Shown one piece after another: positions 34,170-43,744 of a DNA stretch of 64,000 nt (the first letter of the stretch is position 1; the number at the start of each line of letters is the position of its first letter). Made by a program: the position numbers and the translations under genes. The stretch is from Microscilla marina ATCC 23134 (GTDB taxonomy: Bacteria; Bacteroidota; Bacteroidia; Cytophagales; Microscillaceae): NCBI RefSeq assembly GCF_000169175.1, contig NZ_AAWS01000030.1, forward strand, positions 44,428-108,427, given 5' to 3'. The notes below the pieces were generated by a model. It was not told the origin of the DNA and made no database searches. It saw nothing but the letters and a program-made list of their open reading frames with translations.

Positions 34170-35105
34170 CAATCCAATCCAAAAAACAACTTCCCTGTAT
34201 TGGTCTTAAGGCTTCAGCCAGACCAATACCCAACCCAAAACTCATACACAAGTTGTTTTTCAAAGCTTGGGGTTCGCATAGCTCAGGTCACCCTGCGGTA
34301 AGACCTTCGCGGGGGAGGTAGGTTTTTGAAGACAATTCAATCCTAAAAACAACCTCCTCGTATTGGTCTTCAGGCTTTAGCCAGACCAATACTTGCGACC
34401 CCAAAAGCTTGTACTCAAGTCTTTTTTCAAGCTTTTGGTTGATAATTGCTCAGGTCACCCTGCGGCAAGACCTTCGTGGGAGGCATGAGCCAATCCAATC
34501 CAAAAAACAACTTCCCTGTATTGGTCTTAAGGCTTTAGCCCGACCAATACTAAATCTTATCTACAAGTCTTTTTTCAAGTTTTTGGTTGATCATTGCTCA
34601 GGTCACCCTGCGGTAAGACCTTCGCGGGAGGTAGAATTTGAGCCAATCCAAAAAACAACTTCTCTGTATTGGTCTTAAGGCTTCAGCCAGACCAATACCC
34701 AGCCCAAAACTCATACACAAGTTGTTTTTCAAAGCTTGGGGTTCGCATAGCTCAGGTCACCCTGCGGTAAGACCTTCGCGGGAGGTAGAATTTGAGCCAA
34801 TCCAAAAAACAACTTCTCTGTATTGGTCTTAAGGCTTTAGCCCGACCAATACTTGCGACCCCAAAAGCTTGTACTCAAGTCTTTTTTCAAGTTTTTGGTT
34901 GATCATTGCTCAGGTCACCCTGCGGTAAGGCCTTCGCGGGAGGTAGAATTTGAGCCAATCCAAAAAACAACTTCCCTGTATTGGTCTTAAGGCTTTAGCT
35001 AGACCAATACTTGCGACCCCAAAAGCTTGTACTCAAGTCTTTTTTCAAGTTTTTGGTTGATCATTGCTCAGGTCACCCTGCGGTAAGACCTTCGCGGAGG
35101 GATAT
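34170..35105 (+). repeat. Tandem array of six ~156-bp hairpin-rich repeats
   Basis: Six units begin near 34181, 34345, 34502, 34650, 34804 and 34962 (taken at AAAAAACAACTT); spacing is 148-163 bases. Each has a stem TATTGGTCT..AGACCAATA with an inner GGCT..AGCC, a variable middle, and a second stem AGGTC-ACC-CTGC-GGT-AA-GACCT, then TTCGCGGGAGG. The middles fall into two types: CCCAAAACTCATACACAAG (units 1 and 4) and CCCCAAAAGCTTGTACTCAAG (units 2, 5 and 6); unit 3 is a hybrid. No open frame runs through it. It fills almost all of the 1150-base gap between the biosynthetic cluster and the polysaccharide locus. Unit length rules out CRISPR. Confidence 0.92.
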
Positions 35106-35172
35106 TTTTTTTTGAATTTGTTAAACTGGACACACGCGAGGACGACGTGTGCCAGTGAAAGCTTGTAACTGT

Positions 35173-36360
35173 CTATTCCTTCCTCCGTGCTGCCTTTTCC
35201 CAGGCTACACTTTGTTGTCCTTTGATGAAGCGAAAAAAGCCTAAAAACACTGATAGGTTCATCACCACAAAATAATAAGGAACAAACAAGGCTTTGAGCT
35301 TAATCTTTTTGGTTTGCAGCCACCAACCCAGCAACGCCGTGAGGTAAAACAGTACCTGTAGTCCTAGCATTACCTGATAAAAAGGCAATTGAAACAGGGC
35401 AAGCCATACATTGAGGGTAAATACCGCCAACAACGACAATGGCGTAAGCGTCCAGCGCAATACCCGATGCGATACGTATTGGAAGCTTAGCCAACCGTAT
35501 TTGAAAATATTGAGCAGGGGCAGCAACCATAAAATAGACTGAATGCCTCCTGCGCAAATTCTGATTTTTCGTTTAAACTCTTCTTTCACCGAGCTTGAAG
35601 GGGTTTCCCAGGCTTGAGCTTGTGGTTCGTATTTTACTCGGTAGCCCTTTTGGGCAATGCGCATCGAGAGCATAAAATCATCCAGAAGGGCGTTGGCAGG
35701 TACTTGTTCGTAGAGCTTGGTACGTACCGAAAAAAGTTCGCCTGCGGCACCTACTACCGAATAAAAAGCCGAATCCATTTTTTTGAGCCATGACTCATAC
35801 TTCCAGTAAATGCCCTCTCCGGCACCGTTGGCGGCGTCTTTTTCTAACACCTTGATGCGTTTTTCACCTGCTACTGCGCCCACTTTAGGATTTTGGTAGT
35901 GTTTTACAATCTCTTGTAAGGCTTCGGGGTTGAGATCAGTGTTGGCATCCGAAAAAATGGCAATATCGGCTTCTACAAAACCCATGGCGCGGTGCATGGC
36001 ATGAATCTTTCCACGACGGGCATCTTCGTGTAGCACCCTAATGCCCTGAGCTTCATATTCGCGCAAAATATGAGGCGTTTGGTCGCTTGACCCATCCGTT
36101 ACAAAAATAATATCGAGTTTGTCGGCAGGGTAATCCAGTTTTAGCGAGTTGGCCACCTTGTCGCGAATGTAGTCTTCTTCGTTGTAAGCGGCAATGACAA
36201 ACGCCACCGTCGGAAAATCAGTCAGTGGGGGCAAAGGTGCCTCTGGCTTGAGCGCATTTTTGAGTTTTACCAAAACGCCTATCACCACCCCATAGCCTAC
36301 ATAAGTATACACTACCAGGGCAATGCCCAGCCAAAATAATATGATCAGAAAGTTTTGCAT
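35173..36360 (-). CDS. Membrane glycosyltransferase family 2
   Basis: 395 residues. An N-terminal transmembrane helix (about 5-30) precedes the GT2 domain. VAFVIAAYNEEDYI opens the fold, VTDGSSDQTP binds UDP, SDANTDL is the metal-binding DxD-like site, and LLDDFMLSMRI holds the acidic base. KIRICAGG takes the place of the QxxRW motif of processive enzymes. Three C-terminal helices follow. It resembles NodC/BcsA-like polymerising or chain-extending transferases. It is the last gene of the exopolysaccharide locus; sugar specificity cannot be told. Confidence 0.9.
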   Translation of the reverse strand: MQNFLIILFWLGIALVVYTYVGYGVVIGVLVKLKNALKPEAPLPPLTDFPTVAFVIAAYNEEDYIRDKVANSLKLDYPADKLDIIFVTDGSSDQTPHILREYEAQGIRVLHEDARRGKIHAMHRAMGFVEADIAIFSDANTDLNPEALQEIVKHYQNPKVGAVAGEKRIKVLEKDAANGAGEGIYWKYESWLKKMDSAFYSVVGAAGELFSVRTKLYEQVPANALLDDFMLSMRIAQKGYRVKYEPQAQAWETPSSSVKEEFKRKIRICAGGIQSILWLLPLLNIFKYGWLSFQYVSHRVLRWTLTPLSLLAVFTLNVWLALFQLPFYQVMLGLQVLFYLTALLGWWLQTKKIKLKALFVPYYFVVMNLSVFLGFFRFIKGQQSVAWEKAARRKE

Positions 36361-36378
36361 CAGATAAATAAGGTTGAA

Positions 36379-37566
36379 TTAATTGCTAGTTTCTTTGAGG
36401 ACAATCTCGCGATAAACGTCCAGTGAGGTTTGGGCATGGGCCTCCCAGGTAAAGTTTTTTACGTTTTCCAGCCCTTTTTCTATCAGCGATTGTTCCAGGG
36501 CTTCATCACTCGCAAGCTGTCCTATAGCTTGGGCTATCTCGTCGGGTTGGTGTGGGTCAACCAATAGCCCACAACCATTGGCTACTTCTGGCATAGCCGA
36601 AGTGTTAGACGTGATCACAGGAGTACCACAAGCCATAGCTTCCAGGATGGGTAAACCAAAACTTTCGCGCAGTGATGGGTACAAAAACACCTTTGCTTGA
36701 TTGTACCATAAAGTGATATTGGCATTGGGAATATATCCAGTCAGCAAAATATGTTGGGTAAGCTGAGGCAAATTCAATGAGCTGAGCCAATCGGCCAGCT
36801 GCTCTTCGCTGGTTTCGGCTATGACCAAAGGTAAGGGAGAAGCTACACTTTGAGCGTATTGAGCATAGCCACGCAAAGCATTGCCCATATTTTTTTTGGG
36901 GGCTTGGTTTCCCAAATAAAAAACAAAACTTTTGGGTTGTAAACCCTTCATCAATTCCTGGTGTTGGTCTAGTTTTTTAAACTTGGCGGCTACCCCATTA
37001 TGCGCCACTACTACTTTGTCTTTAATGCGGGGGAGTTTGTTCGTAATCTGGGTTTTTTCGTAGTTCGATACAGTCAGTATCTTTTCGGCTTTACGCACCG
37101 CTCTGGGCACGTTCCAGCGCCGATACACATGCCCTAGTTTTTGGTAGAGTGTACCTTGAGCGCGCCTTTTTTCCAGAAAAATAACATCATGCAGCGTAAT
37201 TACTGTGGGTACCGGGCATCTCAAAGAGGCGGTATTACTGGTAAAGTGCATGAGTTCAATGCCTGATTTTTTGATGGCTTTGGGCAGTGAAAGTTGTTCC
37301 CAATCGAGGTAAGTTTTGGCGTTTACTTCTATCACCGTAAAATTGTCCTGACTTTGAAGGCAAGGGTCGGCATCGGGTTTTACAAAAACAAAATATTCGT
37401 TGTATTGATCTATTTTTTGCAAATGACGGATGAGCTCCAGCGCCACTATGTCCATGCCGTGCTTATGTGGACGAAAAACCCTTTGGGCTTCTATGCCTAT
37501 TTTCATGGGGCGTGCCTGTGGAACAGGGTTGGTGGGTGAGTTCGTATCTTTTTTTAATGTATCCAT
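36379..37566 (-). CDS. Glycosyltransferase family 4 (GT-B)
   Basis: 395 residues. KIGIEAQRVFRPHKHGMDIVAL opens the N-terminal Rossmann half in 'split' fashion. The donor half has FVFYLGNQAPKKNMGNALRGY, LLTGYIPN and the E-x7-E motif in PSLRESFGLPILEAMACGTPV, typical of mannosyl-/glucosyltransferases. It is cytoplasmic. The ATG at 37566 is 13 bases after the preceding stop; an ATG at 37506 (MKIGIEAQ) is an equally good start by homology, because the first 20 residues look like a non-conserved tail. Confidence 0.92.
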   Translation of the reverse strand: MDTLKKDTNSPTNPVPQARPMKIGIEAQRVFRPHKHGMDIVALELIRHLQKIDQYNEYFVFVKPDADPCLQSQDNFTVIEVNAKTYLDWEQLSLPKAIKKSGIELMHFTSNTASLRCPVPTVITLHDVIFLEKRRAQGTLYQKLGHVYRRWNVPRAVRKAEKILTVSNYEKTQITNKLPRIKDKVVVAHNGVAAKFKKLDQHQELMKGLQPKSFVFYLGNQAPKKNMGNALRGYAQYAQSVASPLPLVIAETSEEQLADWLSSLNLPQLTQHILLTGYIPNANITLWYNQAKVFLYPSLRESFGLPILEAMACGTPVITSNTSAMPEVANGCGLLVDPHQPDEIAQAIGQLASDEALEQSLIEKGLENVKNFTWEAHAQTSLDVYREIVLKETSN

Positions 37567-37578
37567 GAGTTTTTCTGC

Positions 37579-38772
37579 TTACTTTTTTTGCGAATGTTGG
37601 TGAGGAGTTGGTAAAAACGATTTGAAACCTTTACGAAAGTTGAACAATGCCTTAAGCATAGAGAAAAAGGTCAAAGGCAACTTGCGGAAAGCATACAGTG
37701 TCTTATAGGTTCTAAACTTACGAGGCAAAGCGAGGGTCAAAAACAAAATAAGCGAGGCAAAAAGCCCTGCAGTGTAAATAAAGTAGGGCAAACCAAGCAA
37801 AGGGCTCAGGCAAGTAAGCAAGCCCAACCCACCCAATAAGAGCAAGCGAGGGGGTAACCAAAACTGAAGTACTTTGTCAAAGTAAGCAAAGTTGCCTTTC
37901 AATAGCTGTACCAACCCACTTGGTGCTCCTTTTACCCCATACTTTATTTGTGCCGATATCCAGCGAGTACGTTGTCTGCCAAATACCTTGGCGTCTGAGA
38001 CTTTTTCGTCGTATACCATGGCATCATTGAGGTAATATATTTTGTTATGAGGCAAAGTCTTGTCCTTGATCAGGCTCAGTTCCAGTTCCTTGTCAAACCC
38101 GCCAATGGCATCAATTGCCTGCATGTGTTCACGGTAAATGTTAAAGTCCATCACCATTCCAGAGCCAATGAGCGCAGCAGGCAAGCCCAATACCTGGTGC
38201 CCGGTACGAAACATAGAGTTGTTGAGCTCTTCGCTGATGGCGTCTAACTGTGCCATGTCGTTCTCTTGGTTTTTGGCGGTGCGGTGTGCCTGAATAATAC
38301 GGTGCCCTCCTTGCACGTAGGCAAGGTTAGATTTGAGCAAAAAGTCGGCTTCTATGTGATTATCAGCATCTAATATTACGGCTATGTCGTGTTCTTTCAA
38401 GTGCTGAAAAGCAAAGTTGAGTGACTTGGCTTTGGTACTTTTTTCAAATTTAACCTCTATTACCTGTACCGGCAATTGGTGAAGTGCCTCCAGAGTTTCG
38501 GGCTGGAGCTGATCGGCAAGCACTGCAATGGTGTATAGTTCTTTGGGGTAATTTTGTTTGAGTACATTTTGTACCGTGTCTACAATCACCCCATCTTCTT
38601 TGTAGGCAGGCAGTAATATTACAAAGCTTGATTTTTTTACTGCTTCAAGTTCTTCGATAGTGTACTTGGTTGTTTTGAAAAACAAACTGGCCACACAAAA
38701 TAAGCCATAGTAACTCACCGAAAGGGTGAGGTAACCAAGTATGAAGGAAATAAAAATAGTTAGAATCCACAT
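37579..38772 (-). CDS. Processive-type membrane GT2 glycosyltransferase, tandem paralogue 1
   Basis: 397 residues. N-terminal helices, the GT2 core SFVILLPAYKEDGVI, the metal site LDADNHIEADF, acceptor-side GSGMVMDFN, and QRTRW, the QxxRW motif of processive synthases. Three C-terminal helices follow. It is about three-quarters identical by eye to the next upstream gene, with the same length, so the pair arose by tandem duplication. It probably adds sugars to a lipid-linked or growing chain at the inner membrane. Confidence 0.92.
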   Translation of the reverse strand: MWILTIFISFILGYLTLSVSYYGLFCVASLFFKTTKYTIEELEAVKKSSFVILLPAYKEDGVIVDTVQNVLKQNYPKELYTIAVLADQLQPETLEALHQLPVQVIEVKFEKSTKAKSLNFAFQHLKEHDIAVILDADNHIEADFLLKSNLAYVQGGHRIIQAHRTAKNQENDMAQLDAISEELNNSMFRTGHQVLGLPAALIGSGMVMDFNIYREHMQAIDAIGGFDKELELSLIKDKTLPHNKIYYLNDAMVYDEKVSDAKVFGRQRTRWISAQIKYGVKGAPSGLVQLLKGNFAYFDKVLQFWLPPRLLLLGGLGLLTCLSPLLGLPYFIYTAGLFASLILFLTLALPRKFRTYKTLYAFRKLPLTFFSMLKALFNFRKGFKSFLPTPHQHSQKK

Positions 38773-38854
38773 TTTTTATACTAATTATTCGGTGATTAAG
38801 AATTACTTTAATGTTCGTAGTGTGATTTTTTCAGTCAAAAAGCCTTACTTTATG

Positions 38855-40048
38855 TTATTTTTTTCGAAAATATCGGTGAGATGTCGGTAAAAACGATTCA
38901 AAAATTTTGCGAAAGCCAGGCAATGCCCTGCACATAAGCAAAAAGGTAACGGGTAATTTTTTTAAAGCATACAGTGTTTGATAGGTCCTAAGTCGACGAG
39001 GTAAAGCAACCACCAAAAACAATGCTAAAGCTACAAAAAGCCCCACAGTATAAGTAAAATATTGGAGCCCAAACCAAGGACTGATGCATACCAACGCTGC
39101 CAGACTCCCCAAGAGTATCAAGCGGGGAGGCAACCAAAACTGAAGAACCTTTTCAAAATAAGCAAAGTTTCCTTTAAAGAGTTGTACCCACCCATCGGCA
39201 GCATTTTTTAATGCGTACTTTATTTGTGCCAAAATCCAACGCGTACGTTGTTTTCTGAACACCTCATTGTCCGACATTTTGGCATCATACACCAAGGCAT
39301 CGTCTAAATAATGTATCTTGTTGTGCGGCAATGACTGATCCTTGATTAAACTCAATTCAAGTTCTTTGTCAAACCCATCAATAGTATCAATCGCGCGCAT
39401 GTGTTCGCGGTATAGGTTAAAGTCCATCACCATGCCTGAGCCAATGAGCGCGGCAGGCAAGCCCAATACCTGGTGTCCGGTACGAAACATGGCATTGTTG
39501 AGTTCTTCGCTGATGCCGTCTAATTGTGCCAAATGGTTTTCTTGGTTTTTGGCGGTACGGTGTGCTTGAATAACCAAGTGTCCTTCTTGCACATACGCAT
39601 AATTAGCCTTGAGTAAAAAATCTTCTTCTATGTGGTTATCACAGTCGAGTACTACAGCCAAATCGTATTCGCCGAGGTGGTCAAAAGCCAAGTTAAGCGA
39701 CTTAGCTTTGGTACTTTTTTCAAAGTGCACCTCTATCAGTTGTACAGGCAATTGTCTCAGATCTTCGAGGGTTTGGGGTTGCAAATGATCTGCAATTACT
39801 GCAATGGTGTACAGTTCTTTAGGGTAACGTTGTTTCAGTGCTTTTTTTACCGATTCCACAATCACGTCATCTTCTTTGTAAACTGGCAGTAAAATTACAA
39901 CACTTGATTTTTTTACCTTGTCCATTGCCCCAAAAGAGCGTTTGGTTGGTTTGAAAAACAAGCTGGCAATGCAAAATAAGCCGTAGTAGCTTACCGAAAC
40001 AGTAAAATAACCGAGTATCACATACATGATGGTTGTTAGAATAATCAT
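38855..40048 (-). CDS. Processive-type membrane GT2 glycosyltransferase, tandem paralogue 2
   Basis: Encodes 397 residues from the ATG at 40048 (MIILTTIM), chosen because it aligns exactly with the start of its paralogue; the open frame continues 15 codons upstream. It has the same motifs: VVILLPVYKEDDVI, GSGMVMDFN and QRTRW. The metal site reads LDCDNHIEEDF, so the middle residue of the DxD motif is Cys where the paralogue has Ala; the two acidic ligands are kept. An 82-base gap precedes paralogue 1. Confidence 0.92.
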   Translation of the reverse strand: MIILTTIMYVILGYFTVSVSYYGLFCIASLFFKPTKRSFGAMDKVKKSSVVILLPVYKEDDVIVESVKKALKQRYPKELYTIAVIADHLQPQTLEDLRQLPVQLIEVHFEKSTKAKSLNLAFDHLGEYDLAVVLDCDNHIEEDFLLKANYAYVQEGHLVIQAHRTAKNQENHLAQLDGISEELNNAMFRTGHQVLGLPAALIGSGMVMDFNLYREHMRAIDTIDGFDKELELSLIKDQSLPHNKIHYLDDALVYDAKMSDNEVFRKQRTRWILAQIKYALKNAADGWVQLFKGNFAYFEKVLQFWLPPRLILLGSLAALVCISPWFGLQYFTYTVGLFVALALFLVVALPRRLRTYQTLYALKKLPVTFLLMCRALPGFRKIFESFLPTSHRYFRKK

Positions 40049-40225
40049 AGTTTTATTTGAATAATGGAGCTTCGGTTTACAGGACTCCAGCATTGGCTTT
40101 TATTTAAGTGCGTGTTTAAATGTAGCAGACATTTAGATATATACTATCAGGTATCACCACTTATATTATATGACCTGTTTTGCAAGAAATTTACAAACGA
40201 AACAGGAAAATGAACGGGGGCAAAG

Positions 40226-41671
40226 TTAATCATTTGTTTTTGCTTGTGGGCTTAAATGTGGAGTTAAAAACATAATTGCCATACCTACATTGAGCAAACT
40301 ACCTGTAGGAATCTGCCCCAGTACTCCGTTGCCATAACTTGCCAGATAAATTCCCCACAGGCCACCCCATATTGCCATCATTTTTTGCCGCAGCTCCGAG
40401 TCTTCCATATACCAAATATAATAACCCGAATGCCCGGCTATATAAAATAAAATAATCAGGTGTAGCCAAAGCCCTACGATGCCTTCTTCTGCCCATATTT
40501 TTACATACCAGCTATCGGTAGGAGTTTCTGCCAAAAAACTCCCTGGACTAAAGCGTAGCCCCCAGTTGCCCGCCGAACCCACTCCTCCTCCAAAAGGGCG
40601 TGAAGCCAAATAGTTCGACAGTTTTCGCTGATTGGCAAGCCTTACCTGTAGCGAGGGGTCGTTGGGGTCGAGCGCGGTACGCATCCGGTTAATGGCATAA
40701 ATACCTTGCCCTATAGAAGTAAACTTTAGCACAGAAAAAGCCCCAATGCCTATAATAATGCCTAGTACTACTATCTTAAAGTTTTTGCTCATGACAAAGT
40801 ACATAAAAAAGCCAATGCCTGGTACTGCAAGAGCCCCCCTTGTACCTGATATCATCATGCCATATAAGCACAGCACTGCAGTAATGGCATAAAATGCTTT
40901 TCGGGGAAGGCTGATTCCTTTTCTCAGAGCCATTACCCCGGCAGCTACCAGCGCGTGCCCCTGCGATACCCCAAACTGCCCGGCATCGCTGTAGAATGAA
41001 AATACCCGCAATTTGCCAAACAACAAGTGTTGAGTACCAGCGCCAGCGTCTAACCAAGCTTGTTCAAATCGGTCTACTCCAAAATGTTGTTGTTTGATTC
41101 CGTTGAGTGCCCCACAAATAGATAAGCCAAACCAAAGAATAAAGAAAATGTCTACCTCGCGTGGGGACCGCACAAGCAGCATTACCAATGGAGCACTTAG
41201 CAAGGGGTAAAGTGCCACCCCACGCATGGCATAAAACCACGCGACCCGGCTGCGGGCTTCAGGGTTAAACAGCTGTAAGAGGTTGTACCCCATCCAGATG
41301 GCAAAAGCAATGACCAACCCATTTTTAAGGATCTGAAAGTCATATTCTTCGGTTTTGTGCACTGCTACTGCTACCCAGGTAATAATAAGGATGCCATCGA
41401 CTGATAAGCCCAAGGGCAGCCCAGATACATACCGCAAAATACCACTTACTCCAAACCCTGCCACCACATAAGAGTAAATACCAATGATGGGGTAAGTGAA
41501 CAATAGGTAAAGGTAAAAAAATACAAATGGTAAACCGATCAAGCCCAACCCGGCAAGCATGCCGCCTTTAGCTACTACAAACGCCACAGGCAAAGTAGCG
41601 ATCAACGCCAGCATCAACCTAAGGTTTTGGGAGTAGCGGGTTTTAAATGGAGAAGTGTCGGTAGGTTTCAT
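40226..41671 (-). CDS. O-antigen ligase/polymerase-like membrane protein (Wzy-type)
   Basis: Encodes 481 residues from the ATG at 41671; a TTG four codons upstream is less likely. About ten to eleven transmembrane helices, with a large loop between helices late in the protein. The loop carries RMRTALDPNDPSLQVRLAN and SRPFGGGVGSAGNWGLRF, the pattern of the Wzy_C/O-antigen ligase domain (PF04932). The likely role is polymerising flipped repeat units in the periplasm. It lies between glycosyltransferase genes and works with the Wzx and Wzz-like genes of the same locus. Confidence 0.87.
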   Translation of the reverse strand: MKPTDTSPFKTRYSQNLRLMLALIATLPVAFVVAKGGMLAGLGLIGLPFVFFYLYLLFTYPIIGIYSYVVAGFGVSGILRYVSGLPLGLSVDGILIITWVAVAVHKTEEYDFQILKNGLVIAFAIWMGYNLLQLFNPEARSRVAWFYAMRGVALYPLLSAPLVMLLVRSPREVDIFFILWFGLSICGALNGIKQQHFGVDRFEQAWLDAGAGTQHLLFGKLRVFSFYSDAGQFGVSQGHALVAAGVMALRKGISLPRKAFYAITAVLCLYGMMISGTRGALAVPGIGFFMYFVMSKNFKIVVLGIIIGIGAFSVLKFTSIGQGIYAINRMRTALDPNDPSLQVRLANQRKLSNYLASRPFGGGVGSAGNWGLRFSPGSFLAETPTDSWYVKIWAEEGIVGLWLHLIILFYIAGHSGYYIWYMEDSELRQKMMAIWGGLWGIYLASYGNGVLGQIPTGSLLNVGMAIMFLTPHLSPQAKTND

Positions 41672-41722
41672 CAATTTATTCAAAGCTCAGCCATCGGGCA
41701 ATATACACTGCCCGCAATTCAT

Positions 41723-42640
41723 CTATTTACGAAACGAAGAAAAACGTTTAAACAAAATACTGTTCCAGCAGACAGCTTTCAGGTATATTTTAAAATTTTT
41801 GAAATTGCCTTTGAGCAAATACTTGCCCAAACGTACTGGAGTTACCAGCATAACCAAATAAGTGAGTGCCATGAACAACTGAAAGCCCCTTAAGTTTCTA
41901 CGGGCAAAGAATATACGGTTACGGGTTTTATAATACAACTGCAAAGGGCTATTCTTACCCACACTCATAGATTCTTTATGCAATACGAGTGATTGGGGCA
42001 CAAAATGAATCGCAAAACCTGCTTTTTTGATTTGCTCGCACCAGTCTAGCTCTTCATAATACAAGAAAAACGAATCTTCCATAAGCCCGGCTTTGGCAAT
42101 GGCTTCTTGCGACACCATCATAGCGGCTCCGTGGGCGAGGTGGGTTTGTCCGCCTGTCTGGTCATACTGCCCTTTGTCTTCTTCGCCATAGCCAATGGCA
42201 TAACTTGCCACTCGCATAGGGTCTATAGCTGTAGAGCCAGCATATTGGATATGTACCTGGGTTTCGTGAAACCTTATTTTAGGGCTGCAAACGCCAATTT
42301 TAGCATCTTGCTCCATACAAGCCACCATGGGCTCCAAAAAGTCAGGGGCTACTTCGGTGTCGTTGTTGAGCAATAATACATATTTGCCCTTTGCCTGCCT
42401 GATAGCCACATTGTTTCCTCCGGCAAAGCCTAAGTTTTCTTGGTTTTTAATAAACTTCACCTCCGGATAACGACTCGTGATGAGTTGCTCTGGTTGATCT
42501 TTAGAGGCGTTGTCTACCACCAGTATTTCTATATTGGGGTAGCTTATTGCCCGCAACGAACTGAGCAAGTCGCAGGTGATTTCGGCTTGGTTGTAGTTAA
42601 GCGTTACAATACTTATCAAAGGGTGTTTTTCCTGATCCAT
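41723..42640 (-). CDS. Glycosyltransferase family 2, rhamnosyltransferase-like
   Basis: 305 residues. ISIVTLNYNQAEITCDLL, VDNASKD, ENLGFAGGNNVAI and LLLNNDTEVAPDFLEPM are the hallmark segments of the WbbL/RfbF-type GT2 family, many of which transfer rhamnose. FFLYYEELDWCEQIKKAG follows. The C-terminus has a hydrophobic stretch (FQLFMALTYLVMLVTP) that may lie on the membrane. Sugar specificity is an inference from family style; the RmlD-like gene is 32 kb away. Confidence 0.9.
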   Translation of the reverse strand: MDQEKHPLISIVTLNYNQAEITCDLLSSLRAISYPNIEILVVDNASKDQPEQLITSRYPEVKFIKNQENLGFAGGNNVAIRQAKGKYVLLLNNDTEVAPDFLEPMVACMEQDAKIGVCSPKIRFHETQVHIQYAGSTAIDPMRVASYAIGYGEEDKGQYDQTGGQTHLAHGAAMMVSQEAIAKAGLMEDSFFLYYEELDWCEQIKKAGFAIHFVPQSLVLHKESMSVGKNSPLQLYYKTRNRIFFARRNLRGFQLFMALTYLVMLVTPVRLGKYLLKGNFKNFKIYLKAVCWNSILFKRFSSFRK

Positions 42641-42689
42641 AAATTATTCAATGCACTGCACGAGTGAAGTAGTTTGGTGGTGGATAAAT

Positions 42690-43733
42690 TTAATTTTTTG
42701 TGGCAGGCATTGCTTGCCTTACCGATAACCTGTGATACACCCACTGGTACGCCTTGTCATATATCAGCGAAAGCCCAACTGCCAGCAACAAGTAAATAAA
42801 CAAACCTGCTATACTGAAAAATACCTGGGGAGTGGGTGGTTGTATGTATAAAAATAATTGAAGTACAGCAATATGTACAAGGTAAAGCGGATAAGAATAT
42901 TTGCCAATAAATAGCATCATTTGTTCAACAAAAGGGGCAAATGTCTGACATGCCTGGTAGAGCAACACGGTGATAGACAGGTACCCTACCATTGCCGGAA
43001 TGTCGTTGATAATGATGCCCAAGCCTCCCAGGGAAAAGGTAAGTAAAGCCATTGTTCCAAAACCTGCCATAAATCCAATGACCCATCTGCCGGCAGGCAA
43101 GCGCCAAAATTCAAATTGATTGGTTTGGAAACGCCGGGCAAGCACCATGCCCAAGGCAAACTCCCATAAATACATTGGAAAAAACCTGCTCCATAGTTTA
43201 TGCTCAGGTTGGGGACTGAGGTACAAAATGCCAAAATAGACCAGAGAGATGCCTAGGCAAATGATCAAAAAACGAACATTGCCTAATTTTTCGAGAACAT
43301 TGCGTAACAAAGGAAACAATAGGTAGAGTTGTAAAATGGTGCTAATGAACCAGAACTGAATACCAAATACATAAAAAATCTCTAAGTCAACCAATTGCAC
43401 AAAAAATAGTGTGCCCAGGTAGGCATACCAGTCCATTTTGGGGTGTACAGTTACAAAAAAGTTGATGATGAAAAGTAAGGTGACAAAGAAATAATAAGGG
43501 AGTAGTATTTTGGTTGCACGTCGTCGCAAAAAGTGTTGCCAACCCCGGTATTGACCCAAAGCGAGCCCAAAACCTGAAAGTAATATAAAGACATGGATAC
43601 CTGTGCCCCCTAAGGGTACCGCCTTGGCCAACCAACCGGGTAGGGGTACTCGTTGGAAGTAGTGCATCATGACAATGGTAAAAATTGAAAACCCCTTGGC
43701 AAAATCTATAAATGTGATCTTTTTATTAGGCAT
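42690..43733 (-). CDS. Acyltransferase 3 family membrane protein (OafA-like)
   Basis: 347 residues. About ten transmembrane helices. ITFIDFAKGFSIFTIVMMHYFQR is the opening helix with the conserved His, followed by GGTGIHVFILLSGFGLAL and KYSYPLYLVHIAVLQLF near the C-terminus with the second His. The family transfers acetyl or other acyl groups to sugars of surface polysaccharides across the membrane. It fits a decorating step of the exopolysaccharide made by this locus. Twelve bases separate it from the flippase gene. Confidence 0.9.
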   Translation of the reverse strand: MPNKKITFIDFAKGFSIFTIVMMHYFQRVPLPGWLAKAVPLGGTGIHVFILLSGFGLALGQYRGWQHFLRRRATKILLPYYFFVTLLFIINFFVTVHPKMDWYAYLGTLFFVQLVDLEIFYVFGIQFWFISTILQLYLLFPLLRNVLEKLGNVRFLIICLGISLVYFGILYLSPQPEHKLWSRFFPMYLWEFALGMVLARRFQTNQFEFWRLPAGRWVIGFMAGFGTMALLTFSLGGLGIIINDIPAMVGYLSITVLLYQACQTFAPFVEQMMLFIGKYSYPLYLVHIAVLQLFLYIQPPTPQVFFSIAGLFIYLLLAVGLSLIYDKAYQWVYHRLSVRQAMPATKN

Positions 43734-43744
43734 AACAAACTAAT

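Noticed and set aside
34409..34832. Short repeated open frames inside the 156-bp array
   Set aside because: They arise from the repeat itself, are interrupted in other units and lack protein-like composition.
34170..35105. CRISPR array
   Set aside because: Units are about 156 bases, conserved through most of their length, and there are no unique spacers or cas genes.
37506..37566. Downstream start for the GT4 transferase
   Set aside because: Not excluded, but the upstream ATG sits immediately after the preceding stop as in the rest of the operon, so I kept it.
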